This document shows positions 33,596 to 43,830 of a stretch of 64,000 nucleotides of DNA, one piece after another (position 1 is the first letter of the stretch; every line of letters begins with the position of its first letter). Made by a program: the position numbers and the translations under genes. Below the pieces are notes generated by a model. That model was not told where the DNA came from. It saw only the letters and a program-made list of their open reading frames with translations, and ran no database searches. The stretch spans positions 11,641,523-11,705,522 of the forward strand of contig CM067522.1 of assembly GCA_034509495.1 (NCBI GenBank), in the 5' to 3' direction. Origin of the DNA: Acestrorhynchus altus (Eukaryota > Chordata > Actinopteri > Characiformes > Acestrorhynchidae).

Positions 33596-33603
33596 GGCAA
33601 GAA

Positions 33604-34476
33604 CAGGGATCGGCAACCCTCAGCTCCAGAGCCGCATGCGGCTTTCATCCTTATACTGTGGCTCTGTGGGGCTTGAGAAAATAAATTATGTGTTTATTTG
33701 AAGTGTATTTTATTTGTGTTGTGTTCAAATATTAAAATAAAATTATGTTTTATTATTTTCCAAAATATAATTCAAAATAAGTGTCATACTTGCAGAAGCC
33801 GATTTACCTGCCAAAACACAGCAGGTGTAAGTCAACCTGATCTGGATCTGGATCTAGATCCACAAATGTATGTGAGCAGCTGTTCTCCATCATGAACTGC
33901 ATTAAAAACAAACCCTGCTCACCGACACAGCTTACAATCCTGTAAAGGTGAAAGTGACTTCATCAGAGGTTCAGGAGCAGAAGTCTCCCATTAACCAGGT
34001 CAAATAAATATTATGCAGATATTTTGCAAATATTTATTTTTCATTTTTTACTGCAATTTATTATTTAAATTCAGGTCCAGGCTCCACTACATTCTCCGAA
34101 AGCCCAAAGGCAATATAAGGATGATGGCTCACTGCATTTTTTTTGTTTTTGTTTGCTACAATGGATAATTTAAGTTCAGGTTTTTAATTCATTTTAATAA
34201 ATTTTATTATTATATTAATATATATAATATATTATATTATTTTTTTCAAGAAGCAACATAAATAATACAACATAAAAATCTTTCCATGCAGCACTTCATG
34301 GATTTCATAAGCAGCACACTATAGTTGTTTATACAATGCGTAAAGCTAAGCAAAAACAATATTTACAGTGTTATCTTCATTTTAGATGTCAAAAATATTT
34401 GTGGCTCCCAGTGTTTTATTTTCTGTGGAAACCAGGGCCAAATGGCTCTTTGGGTGTTAAAGGTTGCCGACCCCTG
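33604..34476. mobile_element. Non-autonomous hAT-type element
   Basis: Terminal inverted repeats CAGGGATCGGCAACCCT (33604) and AGGTTGCCGACCCCTG (ending 34476), with subterminal AGAGCCGCATGCGGCT and GGCTCTTTGGG copies. It is flanked by an imperfect 8-bp duplication, GGCAAGAA (33596-33603) and GTCTAGAA (34477-34484), six of eight matching. 8-bp duplications and CAGGG..CCCTG ends are typical of hAT elements. The interior is AT-rich and has no transposase frame. Confidence 0.85.
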
Positions 34477-34489
34477 GTCTAGAAGTTCT

Positions 34490-34697
34490 GCAGTAACAAA
34501 TCAATTTCGCTTAATTTTTTTTTTGAAATTTCAATTTAAATATCACATTTAAATTGTAAATCTCTGCTCTTTGATGGTTTTATCATTTTATCCAAGACTC
34601 TGAACTGCTTTTGGATTTTTTTCACAATTTTTTTTAATAGCACTCAGCTGTTTGTCATTTATTCTCATTACTATAGTCCTGTGTACCTGTAGTCTTT
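34490..34697. other. Unique spacer
   Basis: Nothing recognised. Confidence 0.5.
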
Positions 34698-34705
34698 GTC
34701 TAGTC

Positions 34706-34889
34706 CAGTGTTTCCCAACCCTGTTCCTGGAGGCACACCTGCCCTACACATTTTAGCTTTAACACACCCCTTGCAACTCAGATGGGCTTGTTTATGAGCT
34801 GATTAGTTGAATCAGGTGTGTGGGGAGCAGGGTAAGCTCTAAAACATGCAGAGCAGGTGTGCTTCCAGGAACAGGGTTGGGAAACACTG
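34706..34889. mobile_element. Foldback hAT MITE with intact 8-bp target duplication
   Basis: 184 bp, bounded by a perfect GTCTAGTC duplication at 34698-34705 and 34890-34897. The two arms, starting CAGTGTTTCCCAACCCTGTT and ending in its complement, pair over about 50 bp, including GCACACCTGC / GCAGGTGTGC. There is no coding capacity. The intact duplication suggests it is among the younger insertions here. Confidence 0.93.
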
Positions 34890-34899
34890 GTCTAGTCTC

Positions 34900-35365
34900 T
34901 GTTGAGTATTAGCGGGTATCCATATGAGCTCTTGTACTGTCACTCTTTTTTGCTTTGCACTTTGGTGCCTGTTTCTGTTTTTCATCCAGTAAAAGACCTT
35001 GCACATAAATTCAACCTCCCAAAAGCATTTGTGACAGCCTGTTGATATGTGTAATGTCAACTGGTTGTTTGTGGTCATCTACAAGTGTGCTTTTGGAATA
35101 CACTGGGCTTAACCTGCAACAAATACAGGTTATTGAATGTGTGGTTTTAGCTTTGTTATTTATTATATTCTGTTTTTTTTTTTTTGTTTTTTTTTACCAT
35201 AACAGAGGGACTTCAATTATATCTATATTTTCTGCTATAATGCAAACTCTACCATAGTTCACATGTGGGGGGTGATGTCCGACTTGACGTCTCTGTTCTT
35301 GCCTCCTCCCCTAACTGCAACCAGCTACACCAAGGTGCTGACCACCAAGGTGAGGCACAGTTCAT
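34900..35365. other. Unique stretch with T-run
   Basis: T-rich tract at 35172-35197. Nothing else recognised. Confidence 0.5.
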
Positions 35366-35369
35366 CTAA

Positions 35370-35692
35370 AAGAAGCTTAATATCTGAGTCAGTGATGTCA
35401 TTTGCTCCATCATCTCTCACTGATTAGTCAGAGTCTGCATGCAGGTTGAGGAATTGTACACATGTACAGAGCAGTCAACATGTACTGGAATACTCCTTTG
35501 GCATTTAAACTGGGATTTAATTCACATTTTTGGAGCTCAGTTACTCGTGATAGTTTATTACACAATGATCAATTGTGGTTAGACAGAGAAAGTCTTCTAG
35601 TTTTATCACATCTGTAGGTTATTCTGATCATTATTTATGAAGGCTAGAAAACAGCATGTACCTGCTCACAAAGTGTGGATCTCAGGTTCTAA
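35370..35692 (+). mobile_element. Family F repeat, copy 6 (partial)
   Basis: CTGAGTCAGTGATGTCATTT, the core AGTCTGCATGCAGGTTGAGG, CTCCTTTGGCATTTAAACTG, and the terminal CAGGTTCTAACT at about 35683. It is truncated at its left side and abuts the next repeat. Confidence 0.8.
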
Positions 35693-35693
35693 C

Positions 35694-36160
35694 TACATTT
35701 ACATTTACATTTACATTTATGGCATTTGGCAGACACTCTTATCCAGCTTTGCAGTTTACTCAGAAAATATCCTTAGCTAGTGTGTACAGGCTAGAATCCT
35801 GAGATTCCCTAAACTTAGATGCTGCCAAATACAAATGTCAGAATGGACACCTCAATACTCTGTGCTCAGCATATTACACTTCATGACATAAGACCTAGTA
35901 TAATGTTCTTGAAAGAAATGGGTCTTCACTCAGCATTTGGAGACTCAAGTGACTCAGGTGTTTGGACCCCCTGGGAAAGTTTGTTCTACCACTTCGGTGC
36001 CAGAACAGAAAAGAATCTGGATTCTTGTCTTCCATGCATCTTGTGAGATTGTGGGTCAAACCAAGCAGTACTTGATGCTTGAAGGGCTCTTGGTAAAGAT
36101 CAGGTTTTGAACATTGCCTTCAAGTAGGGAGGGACTGGCCCATTCTTTGCAAACTAACAT
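35694..36160 (+). repeat. Teleost interspersed repeat (ATGGCATTTGGCAGAC type)
   Basis: Opens with a CATTTA hexamer array, then TTATGGCATTTGGCAGACAC and CTTATCCAGC, and later TTCTACCACTTCGGTGCCAG, TTGTCTTCCATGCATC and GTAGGGAGGGACTGGCCC. I know this layout as a very common fish repeat of uncertain class. Only one copy is in the window. Confidence 0.65.
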
Positions 36161-36222
36161 AGCAAAGCTCATATTTATATGACTGAATGACCGTTTTTGG
36201 GGTAAGGGGGTAATTAATTACA

Positions 36223-37085
36223 CACTGACAAAAAAATCTAATAAATAATGCAGCCAAACTGACAAGTCAGCATTTAGTTATGTCTCAGATATATAAATGA
36301 TTACAGGTGTGGTCTTATTCCAACAGGTACTGGCCTAAGAAGCCGTAAATGTGCTTTTCCATTGTCCTATAAAAAGGCAGAGGCTACTTTTGGGTAGTGT
36401 GTCTCTTGCTGTGAGATTGTTTACTGCTAGACATGCTTTTACCACACACTCAAAAACATTTTGCCCAGTTGACAGACTTTGAGAGAGGGTGAATCACTGG
36501 ACTGTGAGATGCAGGACGGTTGTTTGGATGAAGTGCCTGCCTTCTAACCCATTCTAACCAAGCTGTTAAGAGTTGTTGGGAGCAGTGGTTGCACATGGTT
36601 AACAGGACTGAAAACATATAATCTTAAGTGATGAATCCAGGTTCTGTTTGGAGTATGGAGACCTTAAGGTGAGTACTTCAATCCTGCTTTTGCAGTGGAG
36701 CAACACATTATCCTACTTTTAGTGACCTGGGGAGCCATTGCAAATGACAATTGACCATTTATGGGACTCTTAAGCATTTATGGGACCAGCTGAGACACCA
36801 GCTTCACAACCTATCAGGGTGCAGGATCTACAAGCCCAGATGCAACATCTGTGGACAAATGTGCCACAGGATGTCATATGGAACCTGAATGCCTCCACGC
36901 CCAACTGCATCTCATCTTGTATGCAGACTAGAGGCATTACAGAGTGCTGTAGATTCTCTTCAATTGTAAAGTTTTCTCAATAAACATTCGCTGTAATATT
37001 GTAATCACTTACATGCATCATCATTACATTCACACATATAAAGTTTCAATCAATTCCAACAACTCCTTCTTTCTACATTATTTTT
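36223..37085 (+). mobile_element. Mariner-like element, decayed copy (family M, copy E)
   Basis: Opens CACTGACAAAAAAAT. The 5' leader ATAAATGATTACAGGTGTGG and TCCTATAAAAAGGCAGAGG are followed by TTTTGCCCAGTTGACAGAC, whose translation (FAQLTDFERG) resembles the transposase N-terminus. After a deletion come TTATGGGACCAGCTGAGAC (HLWDQLR) and CCAACTGCATCTCATCTTG. The right terminal inverted repeat is lost. The Glu usually preceding HLW is Lys, as in copy A. Confidence 0.8.
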
Positions 37086-37089
37086 AACT

Positions 37090-38165
37090 AATTAATCTAT
37101 TTATTTATTTTATTTATTTATCAATTAGTGTATTTACAATTATATGTAATTTTTAATAAATAGAGTATCCAATTAGAGACTTAACATGGTATTAATGTTT
37201 AATTAATGATCTTGCAGAGTCAGGATTGTTTAGTGTCATCATAATCTTCCATTTTTTGTCTTTCTTTATAGAGAATCATCTCAAAGCCCAGCAAGTCATC
37301 TAAAATCAATTTACAATTAAGGGTTCTTTCTTTTTTTTACCTTCTCACGTCCTCTGCTAACCTATGTCTCTCTCACTGCAGGGGGTTTGAAATCAAATTA
37401 AACATAGAAGGGGGTGGCCACCGAAATTGCTGGCTCATAAATAATTAATGGACACCAAGCTCCTTTATTTAATGAATTAATAGGTATCCAGTGGTGGAAC
37501 ATATTAACTATGTTTGTTTTTCTTAGAGGTGAAATAATAGGATTTTAAGATGATACTTAAGGCTCTGGTAATCATGCAAGGATATCTTGCCTCGCACATG
37601 CACATGTATGGACATGTAGTCTGGCTGCAGACAAGGTGCATATATAACTTCAGTATCCAGGTAAAATACATAGATGCCAACCGTCAGTAAAATAATTGAA
37701 CGAGGACTGGCATAACAATAACCCTTAAATTGAGCTGTAATAAATGTACGTCATGCATTCTTTAGCAGGTGCCTCACTGGAAGTGAGACTTGCATGGCAA
37801 ACTTCAAGTCTATTTCTTTGTCAGAAGACAATATAGATTATCCCAGAACCAATCAATCATTCAACATGGCTGTCACAGCTCTACTATATTAAAGCTCATG
37901 ACTGTGCTTTTAACACACTTTCATGCACTCACACACACATGCCAGCAAGTGCCATGCCTGATGGATCATCCAATCGTTGCATCTCACACCTCCCGTATTT
38001 TGCATCACAGAACACCATTTATAACCCCTTTGTTCAACCAAATCATCTGTCTGTGTTAAACTTTTATCCCTAAAGGTTCAGGTTTGAAGTTGTTTAGCAG
38101 TGGTTGAACAGGCGGTTGTGAAAAGGGGTAGAAAAGCAATGAGAAGACAATAACAGGTTGATTTG
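37090..38165. other. AT-rich DNA with possible constrained patch
   Basis: 37090-37150 is TTTA-rich. A patch at 37380-37500 with TTGAAATCAAATTAAAC, TAAATAATTAATGG and ATGAATTAATAGG is rich in TAATTA-type cores and may be regulatory, but it is short. The rest is unremarkable. Confidence 0.35.
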
Positions 38166-38172
38166 GAAATGC

Positions 38173-38250
38173 AGAAGAGAGAAGAGAAGAGAAGAGAAGA
38201 GAAGAGAAGAGAAGAGAAGAGAAGAGAAGAGAAGAGAAGAGAAGAGAAGA
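38173..38250. repeat. (GAAGA)n pentanucleotide array
   Basis: About fifteen nearly perfect units of AGAAG, the only long pentanucleotide array in the window. Confidence 0.97.
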
Positions 38251-38473
38251 TTATAATCTTTTAAAATGAATTTTATTTGCTCCAACCATAAACTTGTGGA
38301 GTATATGCAAGTCATACACAAAAAGAAAAGTAAACATAAACAACTTCACATTGTGTCAAAAAGCTGAAAATTGCAGTGAAACATTGCAAAACATGAAATC
38401 AAGTTAAAATATAAAAAATATATATTTCACAGTAAAACTTCATATAATGCCATGTGTAAAAAACAATCTGCAT

Positions 38474-38840
38474 TAAAGCAACAGTATGCAAGAAGTTTCT
38501 TTTGCGCTCCAGAGCTCCTCTTACAGTTGGCAAGAATAATTCGCACCACTCCTCAGCCACTCCTTAGAAAGGACATGTTTAGCTGCATTTCTGGACAAGT
38601 TTAGAGAATAGTCACTGAAAGTAAAATTGGCATGTAGACTGAGGTTGTAGTAATATTACAAGATTTTTTGACTGGGGCTATGCAGCATTACATGGTTTTC
38701 ACAAGTGTTTTTTTTTGTTTGTTTTTTTTACTACAGTTAGCAGTGCATTTAGCAGTTTTCTGAGCTTGGAGTAGCAATGGTATAGACGATTTTGAAGCTG
38801 TGATTTTAAGGTAAAACTGCTACATAATGTTGCTTTAAAT
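38474..38840. mobile_element. MITE with inverted ends, family R (two-ended copy)
   Basis: TTAAAGCAACAGTATGCAAG at the left is the imperfect complement of CTACATAATGTTGCTTTAA at the right. The middle has no coding frame and includes a T/G-rich run near 38706-38730. Fragments of the same ends are at 15052 and 30045. Confidence 0.75.
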
Positions 38841-38844
38841 AAAA

Positions 38845-39105
38845 AAGGAATGTATCATTAGGACCCATGAATAAAGTGAGTCCATGAAAGTGAAGAGGAA
38901 ATGAGATGAAAGATGAAATGGAGAAGAGGAAGAGAATAAAGGATAAAGAAGCCACTGGGTTTTGCCTGCAAGCAAGAGGACCAAACAAGCGTCTGAGACC
39001 TTCTCTCCTGGATCCTCCTCTGAACTCTGACCTCTGCCAATCACTCCTTGATCAAATGATAAGCATACATCTCAGATGACGCCAATGCCCAGAGCCACTG
39101 AGTAG
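38845..39105. other. Unique stretch
   Basis: Purine-leaning unique DNA; chance frames only. Confidence 0.5.
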
Positions 39106-39106
39106 G

Positions 39107-39108
<2 letters not shown>

Positions 39109-39176
<68 letters not shown>
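39109..39176. repeat. (TG)n microsatellite
   Basis: Pure TG array of about 34 units. Confidence 0.98.
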
Positions 39177-39179
<3 letters not shown>

Positions 39180-40080
39180 AAGAATGATGTCTGTAGACAG
39201 ATGTATGGAGATATACATTTGGTTTAATAATACTATTAGAATTCTGATTAGTAGTATATAGTACTAATCAGTATTATAGGTTTAATCTTTTCTAGGGTAA
39301 ATAAAAGAAGATATTAAAGGTATTAAAATTTAAAATGATTCTATTAATATACAAACATCTGTCCTGGTCTAAGCCTTCTTTGGGAAAGTTATTATTAAAC
39401 ATGTTTTGCTTCTTATACTAAATTAATACAAACATTAATCAGGTGTGGCATTACACCTACAAAAGTGGTTAGATGTATCTATTTGTCTGTGAATGCTAAT
39501 ACCTCAAACATGCTATTTAGATACATTCAGAAGTGAATGTATTTGAAATGTAATTTCTACTTCTTTCACCTTGTCTTAAACATGGGAAAAACAAGAAAGA
39601 CATGGGTTGGTTTGGTAAAAAATGTCTATATTTATGTTAAAGACTCCAGAGCAGACCAGTTATTTAACAAATATAACGTATAAATCATGCTTCACATTTA
39701 AAACTTTTACTGGAATCAAGATAAGCATGAGCCTCCAATTTATTCCAATGTGCCTCCAATATTGTGCCCCCTAAACTACGATGAAGGTTTTGACTCTGTT
39801 TGAGTCAGACTATCGCCAGTTTGTACCTGTGGGTTGGTGCTGTGAGTAGTTTAGTGGAGTTTATCTTTTCTAGATATTTCACTCTTTTTTTCTCTATGAA
39901 ATTGCCAAAATTGCATTTTTGCACACTATTATTGGAGCCATTTGTTGTCTGGTAAGGGCTGGTTAGGGAACTGGTATGGGAACTGTGTGGATTCAGTAAA
40001 ACATCAACATTTTCTAGTGTTAACTGCACACAACTCGCTATATACAAAACAGACAAAGAAAACAGACAAACAGAAAAAAA
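39180..40080. other. Unique AT-rich stretch, no gene seen
   Basis: Nothing recognised. Confidence 0.5.
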
Positions 40081-40084
40081 AACC

Positions 40085-40690
40085 CTATCTCATCATTGTG
40101 TGATGAATTATCAACAAGTAATTGAGCTCAGAAAACAGAAAATTAACTCAAAAATAGCTCAGATTCACTCATTTACAACTGAATTAAATCCCAGTTAAAT
40201 TTGAAAGGAGCTTCTATATGTTTACTGCTTTGTCCACATGTACATGCTCAACCTGCATGCAGACTCTGACTATTCAGTGAGACGGGAGGGGCTAATGACA
40301 TCACTAACCCAGATAATAGGTTTTAGAGGAAAATGAGAAGAAATAAACTCTCTCTGTTCAGAATTTAGAATAAAAGTCCTGAGAAGGGATAATAATGATA
40401 TATACATAAAAAAAAAATAACAGAGGCTATTCAGGGTTTTTAGTTGGACAACTGTAACTTATTATTGCACAAGTATTGCAATTTCAGTTCAAAAACCCTA
40501 TGGATAATCAAATGTAATCAGATGTAAAGTGTTTTGTTAGTCCTTATAAGCAAACAATTGGAGGCACAAGTACATTTCTAATCAAAACATGGAAAAATTA
40601 ACTAATTCTTTTAATATTTACATCTCAAATGAAGATACATTTGAGTAGCCTAGAATCTCCTGAAAATAATTATACCCTATCAATACTTTT
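40085..40690 (-). mobile_element. Family F repeat, copy 7
   Basis: In reverse: ACTGAATTAAATCCCAG, TGCTCAACCTGCATGCAGAC, GAGGAAAATGAGAAG, AATAAAAGTCCTGAGAAGGG, GATGTAAAGTGTTTTGTTAG, GGAGGCACAAGTAC and TTTGAGTAGCCTAGAATCTC. One of the longest copies, useful as a family reference. Confidence 0.85.
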
Positions 40691-40694
40691 TGGT

Positions 40695-41275
40695 AACTAA
40701 GAGGTATGTCAAACTACAAGTACAAACAACAAAAACATCCCACAGATGCCATCTTTTATGGAGTGGTCTGCTAGGGCGTCAGTATTTCAGCAGCAGACAG
40801 GAAGACACTGAACAAACTCATAACAAGTACCAGTTCTGTCCTGGGAAGCCCCTTAGACCCAGTGCAGGTGGTGGGAGACAAAAGATGTTAGCCAAACTGG
40901 CAAACATGCTGGAGAACAACTGCCTTCAGTGTGTGAAGGAGCTGTATTACAGGTCCTTCCTTCCTGCTGCTGTTAGATTCTACAACCAGCATTACTCTCA
41001 GCAGATAATGGATAAACACACTTAACTCCACACACTATTGGATTTTTTTATAAACATAACAATATAACATAACAACAATAACAATAATGTAACAATGTAC
41101 ATAATCTGTATATATATGTAGATAATGTTCTTCAGAGTGACAATGTTTATGCTGTATTGTATATGTATATTTATTTATTATGTATTTTCATTTTTACTTA
41201 CTATATCTACTATAATAATGTGAATTTCCCCACTGCAGGACTAATAAAATATTATCTTATCAAAATTGGGCAAGG
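40695..41275 (+). mobile_element. LINE 3' end fragment
   Basis: The 3' end of a fish non-LTR element. A frame at 40690-41025 retains residues such as RSGLLGRQYFSSRQ and CVKELYYRSFLPAAVRFYNQ, the last typical of the C-terminus of fish LINE ORF2 proteins. It then passes into an AT-rich 3' UTR ending GAATTTCCCCACTGCAGG..AATAAAATATTATCTTATC. The 5' truncation is typical of LINE insertion. The source element differs from the LINE at 59600. Confidence 0.75.
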
Positions 41276-41279
41276 GGTC

Positions 41280-42280
41280 TAAAGGTTAACTAATCCTTTA
41301 TTCTGCACTCTTGTAAACAGATCTATATCATGTAATTTAGCTAGCTAAAAAGCTAAGCTGACCAGGCCACTAACTTTTTAAGTTAATTCACACTTAAACT
41401 GCAAATCTTGGACATAAAATAATAATGTTTAAAAATGTTCCTTGGCTGTTTAAACATGCATGTCTGATCTAGATTTGCCACCAACCATGGACAAAAAACA
41501 CTGCTAGCTTGTACAATTCAGCACTGCACTGTTTCACAAATTATTTTACTCAACACACCTGATCACCTGATTACTGATCCCTTTATAATCTTTGTAAGCA
41601 TTAGTTGAAACTGTGCATAGCTGTGTGTCTTTAGAGTGAGAAACCAATGTCACCACAGTCATTGCAATATATAGTTTTATATTAAGCACTGCCACATTTC
41701 TGTATCATACCTCTAAACTTAGAAAGTGTAAAATAGGATTATATGTTCTATATTTATGTTCTATAAATATGAATTATATGTTAAAGAAGAGACTCAACAT
41801 AGTGAATCAATGGAATAAATCCAAACATCAGTTGCCAAGGTGCAAACATATCTTCTGGTGACATTGCTCTGAAAAGTGTTTATATATCCAGGTTAAACTG
41901 AGCCAATAAAAGGTGGACTTCAAAATGTGGTGGGCAAAATGTTTTCCCCTTTAGTTCCAACAGCACTGCTGGACATCATGTCTGGACACCTCACTAGTAT
42001 TTTCTGAACAAAACCAACTAACTTGGTTAGGTTTGATAGTTAAATAATTAACCTTTTGTGCATCTTGTACAAAAGTGTTTATTTTATCTTCAGAGACAGG
42101 GTCTTGGCTTTGGACCAATTTTATGTAACACAGGAAGTGATACGGGCTGTTCATAAATGGGAATATTTGAGAATATAATAAATTACAAATCACATATTTG
42201 CACTAGTGTTTATATAAATAGTTCTTCCATTGCCAAGGTGTATGCTCATGCTTTGGTGAAGTTGCTTTGAAAGGGGTCTG
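41280..42280. other. Unique AT-rich stretch, no gene seen
   Basis: Two short blocks with similar wording, at 41830-41880 and 42225-42275 (TTGCCAAGGTG, then ATG-rich DNA and TTGC(T)TTGAAA), may be remnants of one small repeat. Confidence 0.45.
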
Positions 42281-42282
42281 TA

Positions 42283-42358
42283 ATATATATATATATATAT
42301 ATCTCTTATACACATCTTATATATATATATATGTGTGTGTGATATAATGTGTGTGTGT
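42283..42358. repeat. Interrupted (AT)n and (GT)n microsatellite
   Basis: Short AT runs split by CTCTTATACACATCTTAT, followed by GTGTGTG runs. Confidence 0.9.
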
Positions 42359-42429
42359 ACAACACTAATATAATCTCTCTCATGTGCTTCATGCTCTTAA
42401 AATTTCCTTTAACTACACAGGCCTGGTGA

Positions 42430-42790
42430 TCAATCCTCCTTTGCCATTTGATTTTTAACATGTCTGCCACTTGAAAGAAAAGAACTATAAAGAATTGGAG
42501 AGCGGGCGGATGGGGCTTGGCTGGGAAAAAGAGAGAAGGGAAAAATTGGCTCCTCCTTAAAAATGTCAGAGTTAGTTATGAATTTTTTTAGGGAGCAATA
42601 AAAATCCCACACTCTTCATTCAAACAGAGCAGTCGTCTGATCCCCAGCACATGCGTTAACTGTCCACCATCCTAGCCACCATCGGACATGTGTGGACAGT
42701 AATAGAAGTGGATGAGGATCAATAGCGTGGTGGAGAGAGACGTTTGTGGCTGTAATGACTTTGGTTTTCGCAATAATGAAGATGCTGTCT
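42430..42790. promoter_or_regulatory. Candidate conserved non-coding block
   Basis: Non-repetitive segment with GGTGATCAATCCTCC, TTTGCCATTTGATTTTTAAC, GCGTTAACTGTCC, GGACATGTGTGGACAG and GAGGATCAATAGCG. Composition is balanced against AT-rich flanks and there is no frame of interest. Regulatory role is inferred. Confidence 0.35.
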
Positions 42791-42799
42791 TAGGACTGA

Positions 42800-43670
42800 C
42801 TGTAGTCAATCATTAACCTTCAGTTAAATATGCCTTTGTTTTGTCGTGCATGTATGTAAGTACATGTTTCCTCTAAATAGCATTCTCAATTTTATTGCAT
42901 GTCAACATGAGATTATATTCCAGTGTATTGGACCATTCTATTGGTCATTCAGCATCACATGCTGACACAATTTCAGTTATCATTGATTTTCTAATTTAAA
43001 AAAAGTGGACTAGAAAGGTGTTGCTATGAGAGTAGTTTATATACTGCTGCAATAAAAGACAAATGCAATCTAGCATAATCTATCTTTAAACTAAAAACCA
43101 CTCTTAATTGTTTTCATTCCTTTTATTGAATAAGCATCCACAATTTTGAGCTAGAAAAGTAAGTGAACTCTTACATGTTCGTTACTAACTTGTGATCTGC
43201 CACATTATGCTGCATTTTGGTATAATCAATGCAAAAATAAATCCAGGTACTAAGATTTGTTATCTTGACATCTGTGATATCTGTCAAGGTCTGAAAGATA
43301 TATTTGACTTATTGTAGGTCATGTGATGGATGCAAGAAATTAGGCAGGCATGAACACTTAAATGATTGGAACAAGCAAATGATTATGGCAAAACAGGGGG
43401 GTCAGAATATCAATCAGCAAGGATTGGCCTTTATATCAATAATTTCTGTTGTCTTGTTTTATATATGACATCTGCTTATATTTTTGGGTTCAATGCTATA
43501 TACTGTATATTAGAGATAATATTAAGTGAACCAAAGAATATGTAAAGCAAATTAAAGACACTGAATCTACCACATCAAACTTCTTAAGAAATCTGAAAAC
43601 ACTGGGTTTGTTTGGTTTAAGCTACTTAGCTGTCAAACCAGCTAGCATTGTTTACCTAGGCTGATACTTC
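42800..43670. other. Unique AT-rich stretch, no gene seen
   Basis: Nothing recognised. Confidence 0.5.
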
Positions 43671-43675
43671 TAGCT

Positions 43676-43830
43676 GTCCAAATGTTTGTGGACACCCCGT
43701 CTAATGAATTCATTCAGCTACTAAGTTGCACCATTGCTGACATAGCTGACATGTGTAGTCGCTGTAGAAATACTGCCAATAGAATAGGGGACTCTGGAGT
43801 ATATAAACATAAACAATGGCACCGTAAGTC
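43676..43830 (+). mobile_element. Tc1-like element 5' end (family T), interrupted
   Basis: Begins TGTCCAAATGTTTGTGGACA, then CTAATGAATTCATTCAGC, TACTGCCAATAGAATAGG and GACTCTGGAGTATATAAAC. It matches the reverse of 32030-32215. The continuation expected after TGGCACC is replaced by LTR-retrotransposon sequence. Confidence 0.8.
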
